NCBI GenBank assembly: GCA_910587135.1
Contig: CAJULF010000034.1
Span: 1-28,712 of the forward strand
Length of the DNA stretch: 28,712 nucleotides
Direction of reading: 5' to 3'
Source: an uncultured Oscillospiraceae bacterium
Lineage (GTDB): Bacteria > Bacillota > Clostridia > Oscillospirales > Ruminococcaceae
Shown in pieces: positions 1-6,103 of this stretch (its first letter is position 1; each line of letters begins with the position of its first letter). The position numbers and the translations under genes were made by a program. The notes below the pieces were generated by a model, which saw nothing but the letters and a program-made list of their open reading frames with translations, searched no databases and was not told the DNA's origin.

Positions 1-35
1 TTATTATACCTTATTTTTCATTGGTTTGCAAGTGC

Positions 36-55
36 TTTGTGCGGTGTTGCCTTAA
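36..55. repeat. half of a larger palindromic repeat
   Basis: TTTGTGCGGTGTTGCCTTAA matches, with one difference over 19 bases, the reverse complement of 16944-16962 beside element C. There the sequence forms the outer arm of a long palindrome (TTAAGGCAACATCGCACAA, short loop, then its complement). Only one arm is clear here; the left arm is lost or diverged. Its last bases supply the start of the AAGGAGG ribosome binding site of the next gene. Confidence 0.45.
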
Positions 56-69
56 GGAGGTATTTGCAT

Positions 70-480
70 ATGATTTTGCTTGGAGTCGGGATATATGTCA
101 AAAACAGTCCCAAAGCCGTTGAATTGTACAAGTCGGCTTTTGGTCTGGAGCTTGGCTATCATGTGCTTAACGATGACGGCACATACTATCATTCCGAACT
201 TACAAAGGACGGTGAGGAGTTTTGCTCCGTTGTTGAGGCAAAGGATGCGAAAAGCGTCGTTTATAATCCTGTTCAGCTCGGTCACACCTTTGAAACGCGC
301 GGAGAGCTTGAACACGCGTTCTCGGTTTTAAAGGACGGCGGAAAGGTTGAAATGGATATATGCGAATTGCCTTGGAGTCCTTGTGCGGCAATAGTCACAG
401 ACTGCTTCGGTGTGAACTGGTACCTGACACTGCGGCAGCACAGACCGTCCGATGACTGGACTCCCGATAGCGGCAATTGA
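70..480 (+). CDS. VOC (glyoxalase/bleomycin-resistance fold) protein, PhnB-like
   Basis: A 136-residue protein starting at ATG 70, chosen because AAGGAGG lies at 54-60; a longer reading from TTG 37 has no such site. The N-terminus (GVGIYVKNSPKAVELYKSAF) is the typical first beta-alpha-beta unit of the vicinal-oxygen-chelate fold, in which a pair of such units forms a metal or ligand cavity. The C-terminal PW.P.AAIVTDCFGVNWYL stretch resembles the PhnB-like branch ('DPFG..W'). These proteins are small cytosolic dioxygenase- or isomerase-like enzymes or binding proteins, and the substrate cannot be told from sequence. It stands alone: 128 bases separate it from the next gene. Fold assignment is firm, function open. 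Confidence 0.85.
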   Translation: MILLGVGIYVKNSPKAVELYKSAFGLELGYHVLNDDGTYYHSELTKDGEEFCSVVEAKDAKSVVYNPVQLGHTFETRGELEHAFSVLKDGGKVEMDICELPWSPCAAIVTDCFGVNWYLTLRQHRPSDDWTPDSGN

Positions 481-608
481 TGTATTTCATTACTTTGTAA
501 AACGCGACAGGCAGGTCAGAAGTTAAAACGTTAAAATAAAATTTTTATGTGACTATGCTCTTAATAAAATCGGTTTTGACCTGCCAAACTATAAATACGG
601 AGGTTGCT

Positions 609-1538
609 ATGAACAAAAAATTTAAGGAAATCTATGAAAAGGCGCGGTTATTCACATACCGCAACGCGCGTCCCATTGAGCTTGCGCGCTGGAGATATCA
701 CTTTGAGAACGGAGCGTTGGAGGACGTTCTGACCGCGCTTGCGGCATATCAGAACGCGGACGGCGGCTTTGGTCACGCTCTGGAGGCGGACAGCTTCAAC
801 CCCAACTCCGCGCCTATTCAGACATGGGTAGCTTGTGAGATTTTAAGGGAGATAGGCTTCACGGACGGCTCGCACCCGATCATCAAGGGCATTCTGCGCT
901 ATCTTGACAGCGGCGCGGATTTCTCGGAGAAGCATAACCGGTGGATGAATACCGTAAAATCCAACGACGATTATCCCCACGCGGTTTGGTGGAGCTATTC
1001 CGACACAGACGAGGCATACAAGGATTATAACCCTACCGCTTACCTTTCGGGATTTATTCTCCGTTATGCGGATAAAGACAGCAGCCTGTATAAAAAGGCG
1101 GGGGAAATAGCGCGGCAGGCTTACGAATGGTTCGTTTCCGCCGTTCCCTACGCGGACGACCACAGCGCCGCCTGCTTTGTAGCGCTGTACGAATTTCTTA
1201 AAGAAACGGGCAGCGGGCTTGTGGATATGCGGGAATTTGCTGACAAGCTCAAGGATGAGGTAAACGCCGATATCTGCCGCGATACCGAAAAATGGCGGAC
1301 GGAATATGTCTGCCTGCCATCGAAGTTTATCGACAGCAAGGACAATATGTTCTATGCGGGCAATGAGGAGCTTATACAAAAGGAGCTGGAGTTTACCCGT
1401 GAGAGCCAGCTCGCGGACGGTTCTTATACGGTGCCGTGGCTGTGGTACAACGAGTATAAGGAGTATGAACTGGCGGCTAACTGGTGGAAGTCAAGAATAT
1501 TGATAGATAAGATACTGTTCCTTAAAGCGTTCGGATAA
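609..1538 (+). CDS. terpenoid-cyclase / prenyltransferase-like alpha-toroid protein
   Basis: A 309-residue protein. ATG 609 is preceded by CGGAGG five bases upstream; an upstream TTG/ATG reading from 549 lacks a site. Near residue 50 it carries QNADGGFGHALEAD, the QxxDGGF repeat signature of the squalene-oxidase/prenyltransferase alpha-alpha barrel. Later segments (ADGSYTVPWLWYNEY near residue 275) look like a degenerate second repeat. It is half the length of true squalene-hopene cyclases and lacks their DxDD catalytic motif, so it is unlikely to be a cyclase. Members of this short family in Firmicutes are uncharacterised. It begins a tight gene run: the flavin-reductase-like gene follows after 10 bases. 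Confidence 0.75.
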   Translation: MNKKFKEIYEKARLFTYRNARPIELARWRYHFENGALEDVLTALAAYQNADGGFGHALEADSFNPNSAPIQTWVACEILREIGFTDGSHPIIKGILRYLDSGADFSEKHNRWMNTVKSNDDYPHAVWWSYSDTDEAYKDYNPTAYLSGFILRYADKDSSLYKKAGEIARQAYEWFVSAVPYADDHSAACFVALYEFLKETGSGLVDMREFADKLKDEVNADICRDTEKWRTEYVCLPSKFIDSKDNMFYAGNEELIQKELEFTRESQLADGSYTVPWLWYNEYKEYELAANWWKSRILIDKILFLKAFG

Positions 1539-1548
1539 GGCGGCAGCA

Positions 1549-2202
1549 ATGAAGATAGAATATTCAAAAATGCCGGAGCCAATGGCGGACATGGAGAAAT
1601 GGGGCTTTAACTGGGCGGATTATGTCACGGCGACACCCGCGCCTCTGTTTCTTATCACTACTTATAAGTCAAACGGTCAGCCTAATGCCAGTCTGCATTC
1701 GTGGGCTTGCTTCAACGGTTACGCGAACGGATTTTACGCGATCCTGTCACGCGTTCACAAGTCGGGTCATCTGTACAGAACCATTCACGATACCAACGAG
1801 GCGGTGCTGAATTTCCCGACGGCGGATATGTACGACAAGTGCTTGTCAACTATATCCCACAACGGCTTTGACGCCGACGAGCTGGCGGAATCGGGTTTTA
1901 CCGCCGAGCCTGCGGCGATAGTGAACGCTCCTCGGATAAAGGAGTGCTTTCTGAACATCGAGTGTCGCTTTTTGTGGGAAAAGGAGATAAAAGAGGGCGA
2001 CGAGTATGTGCTGATGTGTCTTGAAGCGGTAAATATCGCCATGGAGGAGGAAAATCTCGACGAAACAAAGAAGGGCAGATTCGGAGAAACGGGGTACGCG
2101 TACAACGTGCGGCGCGTCGTAAATCCCGAGAAAATCGACAACAGGCAGAGCCGCGTTGCGGTGCTGGAGGTCATAGGAGAAGAAAATGCCGACGGCAAAT
2201 GA
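1549..2202 (+). CDS. flavin reductase / flavoredoxin-like FMN-binding split-barrel protein
   Basis: A 217-residue protein. The opening PAPLFLITTYKSNGQPNAS and the following SWACFNGYANGFYAIL match the flavin-reductase-like split barrel, where the T/S-rich strand contacts FMN phosphate. HKSGHLYRTIHDTNEAVLNF fits the region after the flavin site. Family members bind FMN and pass electrons from NAD(P)H or from iron-sulfur partners. The gene starts 10 bases after the previous stop and its end overlaps the next start by 17 bases, so the three genes are probably co-transcribed and partly translationally coupled. The neighbour downstream is also a flavin split-barrel type protein, which suggests a shared redox role. 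Confidence 0.8.
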   Translation: MKIEYSKMPEPMADMEKWGFNWADYVTATPAPLFLITTYKSNGQPNASLHSWACFNGYANGFYAILSRVHKSGHLYRTIHDTNEAVLNFPTADMYDKCLSTISHNGFDADELAESGFTAEPAAIVNAPRIKECFLNIECRFLWEKEIKEGDEYVLMCLEAVNIAMEEENLDETKKGRFGETGYAYNVRRVVNPEKIDNRQSRVAVLEVIGEENADGK

Positions 2203-2637
2203 CATTCAAAAGGAAAGAAAGCGCCTGCTCGAGGAGCAGGCGGCGGAGCTTCTTGAAAAATGCGGGGTGGTAACTCTCGCGTCGGTGAACGAAAAGGGTT
2301 ACCCGCGCATATGCACCATGCGCAAGTGTGCGGCGGAGGGTTTTCACGACATTTATTTCGTGTCCTCCAAGCGCTCAAAGCTGAACGGAAAGGTCACGCA
2401 TTTCGAGAACAACGACAAGGCGAGCGTGTGTTATTCGCTGGGCGGTGACAGCGTTACGCTGATAGGCAGGGTGGAGTTTGTCACCGACAGGGAGCTTCAA
2501 GGCAGGCTATGGGACGACGGCGACCGCGGCTTTTCCCAAAGGGTATCGACGACCCGAAATTCTGCCCGATAAAATTCCACACGCTGGAGGCGACGTTCTG
2601 GATAGGCGGTAAATTCAGGATCTGCACATATAAATAG
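2186..2637 (+). pseudogene. pyridoxamine-phosphate-oxidase-like (PNPOx) protein, frameshifted
   Basis: The first about 115 codons encode a PNPOx-like split barrel (GVVTLASVNEKGYPRICTMR, then VSSKRSKLNGKV). In that frame the protein runs off into an unrelated tail and stops at 2572. From about 2538, the next frame reads PKGIDDPKFCPIKF and then ATFWIGGKFRICTYK up to TAG 2635-2637, which is the expected family C-terminus. One missing base in the TTTTCCC run at 2531-2537 explains the break; with one more T or C the protein would be about 150 residues. Seen directly: the two frames. Inferred: a single deletion, either real or a homopolymer sequencing error. The start at ATG 2186 overlaps the preceding gene by 17 bases and has AGGAG upstream. 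Confidence 0.85.
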
Positions 2638-2663
2638 ATGTAAACAGAAAGGCAGAATGAAAA

Positions 2664-2984
2664 ATGGCAAACAAGGAATTGGCTGATTATGTTATCGAGC
2701 AGCTCTCGGGGCTGGAGAAAATACGGCATATCCCGATGATGGGCGGCTGGCTTTTCTACTACAAGGAGCGAATTATAGGCGGAATTTACGGCGACGGTTT
2801 CGCGGTAAAGGACACCGGGGCGGCGCGCAAATATATGCCCGACAGCAAGTGCGGCGAGTGGGAGAATACTCCGAAAAATCTCCTCCCCTGCACAATTCTG
2901 GAGGACAGCGAAAAGCTGTGCGCCATGGTGGAGGAAATGTATCCCGAGCTGCCCGAAAGGAAGAAGAAAAGCGGGAAGAAGTGA
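2664..2984 (+). CDS. TfoX/Sxy N-terminal domain protein
   Basis: A 106-residue protein. The pattern LEKIRHIPMMGGWLFYYKERIIGGIYGDGFAVK is the TfoX N-terminal domain: a small alpha/beta fold named from the competence regulator Sxy of Gamma-proteobacteria. Stand-alone copies in Clostridia are common and their function is not established; there is no evidence for a competence role here. A lysine-rich tail (RKKKSGKK) ends the protein. AGAAAGG lies about 13 bases before ATG 2664. It follows the frameshifted PNPOx gene by 26 bases and is probably in the same transcript. Confidence 0.85.
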   Translation: MANKELADYVIEQLSGLEKIRHIPMMGGWLFYYKERIIGGIYGDGFAVKDTGAARKYMPDSKCGEWENTPKNLLPCTILEDSEKLCAMVEEMYPELPERKKKSGKK

Positions 2985-3047
2985 ACACGGGCATTTGAGC
3001 GTCTGACGATATGACAGGTATCGGTGCGAAAAGAAAAGAGGTTTTAG

Positions 3048-3512
3048 ATGGTACATCTGGTTTATTGCGACAACGCAGGAAAGAGCGGCGAGCGCGTTCT
3101 GGATAAGATACTCCGCGGTGAAAAGACAATGATAGTGCGCGGAGCGGCGGGTAGGAAAATACCGCACAGCCGTGTGTTTGAGGGAGAAACGCTGTATTTT
3201 ATTGAGAAAGGAAGCAGCGTGATCACCGCCATGGCGGAGGTAGTGGGTGTTGAGAATTATGTTAAGCTGTCGGAGGAAGAGATCAGCGAGACTTTGAGCG
3301 GAAATCAGCTAAAATTACAGCTTACCGAAAAGCAGCTTGCACGGTGGCACAAAAAGTGTCTTTGTCTGGTGGAGTTTGCCAACGTTAGGAAAATAGAGCC
3401 GCTGGAGTTCGACAGGCAGGGCAATATGGACGATTGGCTGATACTTGAAAAAATCGAGGACGTTGTTGTGGGAACGAGCAAGCCGTATAATTATGATAAT
3501 GCGAAATTCTGA
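3048..3512 (+). CDS. small PUA/ASCH-like domain protein, function unknown
   Basis: A 154-residue protein. The middle (KTMIVRGAAGRKIPHSRV, then ETLYFIEKGS..ITAMAEV) has the strand pattern of a PUA/ASCH-type beta barrel, a fold often used for modified bases in RNA or DNA. The C-terminal half (LARWHKKCLCLVEFANV, then DDWLILEKIEDVV) is well ordered and looks fully coding. I do not know a characterised relative; the ASCH/PUA assignment is by pattern only. AAAGAGG precedes ATG 3048. It is the last gene of the leftmost plus-strand run and is followed by a hairpin at 3526-3547. Confidence 0.7.
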   Translation: MVHLVYCDNAGKSGERVLDKILRGEKTMIVRGAAGRKIPHSRVFEGETLYFIEKGSSVITAMAEVVGVENYVKLSEEEISETLSGNQLKLQLTEKQLARWHKKCLCLVEFANVRKIEPLEFDRQGNMDDWLILEKIEDVVVGTSKPYNYDNAKF

Positions 3513-3525
3513 GCAGAATAAAAAG

Positions 3526-3552
3526 ACGGGGGCGCACAAGCTCCCGTTATTT
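3526..3552 (+). terminator. probable rho-independent terminator
   Basis: ACGGGGGC (3526-3533) pairs with GCTCCCGT (3540-3547) with one G-T wobble around a six-base loop. The following TATTT tract is short, so termination may be partial. It sits 14 bases after the stop of the PUA/ASCH-like gene. Confidence 0.55.
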
Positions 3553-3631
3553 ACATTTCGGTTACAAATTACGCGCTAAAAGTAACAAAACAATTACAAA
3601 TTTAGCTTAAACGGTTACAATTTTGTCATAA
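3551..3631 (+). promoter_or_regulatory. phased array of TTACAA-like boxes, putative response-regulator binding region
   Basis: Six related hexamers lie at 3551 (TTACAT), 3562 (TTACAA), 3583 (TAACAA), 3594 (TTACAA), 3615 (TTACAA) and 3626 (TCATAA, weaker). They form three pairs with 11 bases within a pair and exactly 32 bases between pairs. All face the same way and end just before the -35 box at 3635. Direct repeats with an 11-bp period are how OmpR/PhoB-family dimers bind; the Bacillus PhoP box (TTAACA-like repeats) is a close formal match. The regulator is not in view. The arrangement is seen directly; its role is inference. Confidence 0.5.
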
Positions 3632-3634
3632 ATA

Positions 3635-3663
3635 TTGATTTCGTCTTTAATATGTGATATTAT
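3635..3663 (+). promoter_or_regulatory. promoter of the vWA lipoprotein gene
   Basis: TTGATT (3635-3640), a 17-base spacer, and TATTAT (3658-3663) preceded by TGA, i.e. an extended -10. The transcript would have a leader of about 85 bases before ATG 3755. Confidence 0.6.
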
Positions 3664-3754
3664 GGGCAAAGAAAAGGAAATTCCGTGCAGCCTTTTTGGT
3701 ATTTGTTCAGTATTAAATGTAAGAACGTTTTAAACGACAGAAAGGAGTAATATC

Positions 3755-5329
3755 ATGTTGAAAAGTCGATTTAAGAAAGTAACCGTTATAGCTGCCGTTT
3801 CCGCCGTCGCGGCTTTGCTTGCGGGCTGCGCCCAGAATCTGAACGCAATGGATAACTATGCGCCGGCAATGAACAGCTCGATGGTGGAATATGACGTGCA
3901 AGCATCGGGAGGTAATATGGATATGGAGCAGCCGCAGGGTTGGAACACCGAGGAATATTCCGCCATTAAGGAATCGGGCTTTAAAAACCCGCGGACAGAG
4001 CCGCTTTCCACCTTCTCCGCTGATGTGGATACCGCGTCCTACACCAACATAAGGCGCTATATCAACAACGGCGAGGGAGTGCCTGAGGGCGCGGTGAGAA
4101 TAGAGGAAATGCTGAATTATTTCTCCTACGATTACCCCGAGCCCGAAGAGGGGAAGGCGTTCAGCACAAGCGTCGAGATGGGTGACTGTCCGTGGAACGA
4201 GAACACCAAACTTCTCAAAATCGGGCTTCAGACCAAGAAGATAGATACCTCGGAAATGCCGCCGTCAAATCTGGTATTTCTGATAGACTCCTCGGGCTCT
4301 ATGAACTCATATGACAAGCTGCCGCTGATAAAAAAGGCTTTCGCGCTTGTCACAGAGAATATGGGCGAGAACGACAGGATATCCATCGTGACCTATGCCG
4401 CGAGCAATAAAACGCTTATTGACGGTGCTACCGTAAACGACAAGGACAGGATAATGGACGAGCTTTCAACACTTGTCGCTTATGGAAGCACCAACGGCGA
4501 GGGCGGTATTCAGGCAGCCTATGAGGTCGCGGAAAGGAATTTTATCGAGGGCGGCATAAACCGCGTTATACTTGCCACCGACGGCGATCTTAACGTGGGG
4601 ATAACAAGCGAAAGCGAGCTTAAAAAGCTGATAGAAGAAAAGCGCGAAAGCGGCATATCTCTTTCCGTAATCGGTGTGGGAACGGGAAATATCAAGGACA
4701 ATAAGATGGAAACGCTGGCGGATAACGGCAACGGAAATTACAGTTATATCGACAGCATTACCGAAGCCGAGAGAGTGCTTATAGAGGAAAAGGGCGCTAC
4801 GTTCTTTACCGTGGCAAAGGACGTTAAATTCCAGCTTGAGTTCAACCCCGATACCGTTAAGGGTTATCGATTGATAGGCTATGAGAACAGAGCGCTGGAT
4901 AACGCGGATTTCGCCGATGACACAAAGGACGCGGGAGAGCTTGGCGCGGGGCACAGCGTTACGGTGCTCTATGAGGTGGCGCTGACGGGTTCGGAACAGG
5001 AGGTCGCGGAATACGAGCTTGAGTTCTCGGAAACCGGCGGCACGGGCAGTACGGATATCTGCAAGATATCCACTCGCTATAAGCCCATAGACAGTGAGGA
5101 GAGCGTTCTTGAGGAAACCATCGTCCCCGCATCGGTTATGGATAAGTCGGTTTCTGAGGACTTCCGGTTTACAAGCGCGGTAGCCGAGTTCGGAATGATA
5201 CTGAGGGATTCCGAATATAAGGGAACGTCTACCTTTGACAGCGTTCTGGAGCTTGCCGCGAACAGCGGAAACAGCAGCGAGAAAAGGGAGTTTGCGGCTC
5301 TTGTTGAAAAGGCGCGGAAGATATATTGA
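3755..5329 (+). CDS. von Willebrand factor type A domain lipoprotein, YfbK-like
   Basis: A 524-residue surface lipoprotein. Residues 1-25 form a signal peptide with lipobox LLAGC (lipid-modified Cys25). Residues about 80-150 (STFSADVDTASYTNIRRY, then EEMLNYFSYDYPEP) match the N-terminal domain that precedes vWA in YfbK-type proteins. The vWA domain covers about 170-340 with a complete MIDAS metal site: DSSGSM (178-183), T246, and TDGD (275-278). Residues about 345-520 match the conserved C-terminal domain of this family. Such proteins bind partners through the metal site; the ligand is unknown. ATG 3755 has AAAGGAG upstream. The array of boxes before its promoter suggests two-component control. 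The stop codon lies inside the left hairpin of element A. Confidence 0.9.
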   Translation: MLKSRFKKVTVIAAVSAVAALLAGCAQNLNAMDNYAPAMNSSMVEYDVQASGGNMDMEQPQGWNTEEYSAIKESGFKNPRTEPLSTFSADVDTASYTNIRRYINNGEGVPEGAVRIEEMLNYFSYDYPEPEEGKAFSTSVEMGDCPWNENTKLLKIGLQTKKIDTSEMPPSNLVFLIDSSGSMNSYDKLPLIKKAFALVTENMGENDRISIVTYAASNKTLIDGATVNDKDRIMDELSTLVAYGSTNGEGGIQAAYEVAERNFIEGGINRVILATDGDLNVGITSESELKKLIEEKRESGISLSVIGVGTGNIKDNKMETLADNGNGNYSYIDSITEAERVLIEEKGATFFTVAKDVKFQLEFNPDTVKGYRLIGYENRALDNADFADDTKDAGELGAGHSVTVLYEVALTGSEQEVAEYELEFSETGGTGSTDICKISTRYKPIDSEESVLEETIVPASVMDKSVSEDFRFTSAVAEFGMILRDSEYKGTSTFDSVLELAANSGNSSEKREFAALVEKARKIY

Positions 5330-5547
5330 TTTTAAAATCAATATCAGCTTATGTGGTGCGCAATGTCGGCGCATGAAATTTCAAAAAGCACACATTTGCC
5401 AAAAGGCAAATGTGCGCGGTTTCTGTTAGGCATGCGGAGTGAAGCGCAGCGGAACGGAGTATGACTAACGGAAATTTTGAAATTTTTTTAATAATCCGCT
5501 CTAAGTCAACCATAATATACAGTCTGTAATGATTTTAATATCATTAT
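5324..5547. mobile_element. palindrome-flanked repeat element, copy A
   Basis: Core 5345-5526 (182 bp), in reverse orientation to B, C and E. It carries the shared block GCAATGTCGGCGC (5360-5372), an internal 10-bp hairpin (5391-5400 with 5405-5414), the CCGTTAG/CTAACGG-type arm region, and the end ATATACAGTCTG (5515-5526). The other end is shortened (CAGCTTATG). Flanks: 5324-5344 contains the palindrome TTGATTTTAAAATCAA; 5527-5547 contains TAATGATTTTAATATCATTA. Aligned, the flanks differ at three of 21 places, and the T/A and A/T differences sit opposite each other, so both still fold. The left flank overlaps the stop codon of the vWA gene. Confidence 0.75.
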
Positions 5548-5782
5548 ATCTTCAGAAGAAGTAGTGAATGGAATGGCAAAAATTTTATTTGTTTTGTCGT
5601 TGATTCTGTCAAAACAGGATAGATTTCGATTCAATTACGCGCACACTTTGAACCGATAAAACAGACTTACGGCAGCGGCTTAAATATTTTAAGCTCAACA
5701 TCATTGGAATTTGGGATTGCAGGGGGACTTGTGCCTTTGCAATCCCAATTTGGTGTTTTTGCGGAAGATTTTTTGCCGAGTC
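5548..5782. other. intergenic stretch with two inverted repeats, no gene seen
   Basis: No open frame with a ribosome site was found between elements A and B. Two structures stand out. GCTTAAA-TAT-TTTAAGC lies at 5678-5694. A perfect 11-bp stem, TTGGGATTGCA (5711-5721) with TGCAATCCCAA (5738-5748), has a 16-base loop beginning GGGGG and is followed by TTTGGTGTTTTT. The second could terminate transcription from the vWA gene about 380 bases upstream, or be part of a small RNA; I cannot decide between these. Confidence 0.45.
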
Positions 5783-5811
5783 TTGAATTTTTTCTGCGAT
5801 TGTGCTATAAT
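5783..5811 (+). promoter_or_regulatory. strong promoter of the PepSY lipoprotein gene
   Basis: TTGAAT (5783-5788), 17 bases, then TATAAT (5806-5811) preceded by TGC. Transcription would start near 5818, only a few bases before the left hairpin of element B. The whole of element B therefore lies in the leader of the PepSY gene mRNA (about 285 bases). Confidence 0.75.
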
Positions 5812-5822
5812 AAAGGCATAAA

Positions 5823-6044
5823 CACGGGATATTTCCCGCTCAGACTGTATATAAAGGTTGACCAAGGGCGAATTATTTAAAAAATTTTCAAAATTTCCGT
5901 TAGTCATATACGCTACGCTTCACTCCGCATGCCTAACGGAAACCGCGCGCTTGCGTTCGCAAACGCACGACTTTTTGAAATTTAATGCGCCGACATTGCA
6001 TGGCAAATAGGCTTTTTCTACAGACTGCACGGGATATTTCCCGC
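5823..6044. mobile_element. palindrome-flanked repeat element, copy B
   Basis: Core 5841-6027 (187 bp), nearly complete: CAGACTGTATATAAAGG at the left, CCGTTAG/CTAACGG arms, a GCGTTCGC-centred inner hairpin, GCGCCGACATTGC (5987-5999), and CTTTTTCTACAGACTG at the right. It is flanked by exact 17-bp direct copies of CACGGGATATTTCCCGC (5823-5839 and 6028-6044), themselves a hairpin (CGGGA/TCCCG). Removing one flank plus the core leaves a simple leader with one hairpin, consistent with insertion and target duplication. No protein is encoded. Confidence 0.8.
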
Positions 6045-6103
6045 CGGATGCTGCGTTTTTTGTGCGCGGCGCGAAAAGCTTCTTGAATAAGGAGGAAATC
6101 TGT

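Noticed and set aside
2664..2984. A competence regulator role for the TfoX-N protein
   Set aside because: Only the N-terminal domain is present and no competence genes or Sxy-dependent sites are in view.
4466..5374. Minus-strand frame of about 300 codons opposite the vWA lipoprotein
   Set aside because: Shadow of a confirmed gene with complete domains; no own start signal or recognisable product.
5324..5547. Copies A-E as ordinary terminators
   Set aside because: The flanking hairpins mostly lack T tracts, and the conserved cores of 100-308 bp with matching ends are not explained by termination.
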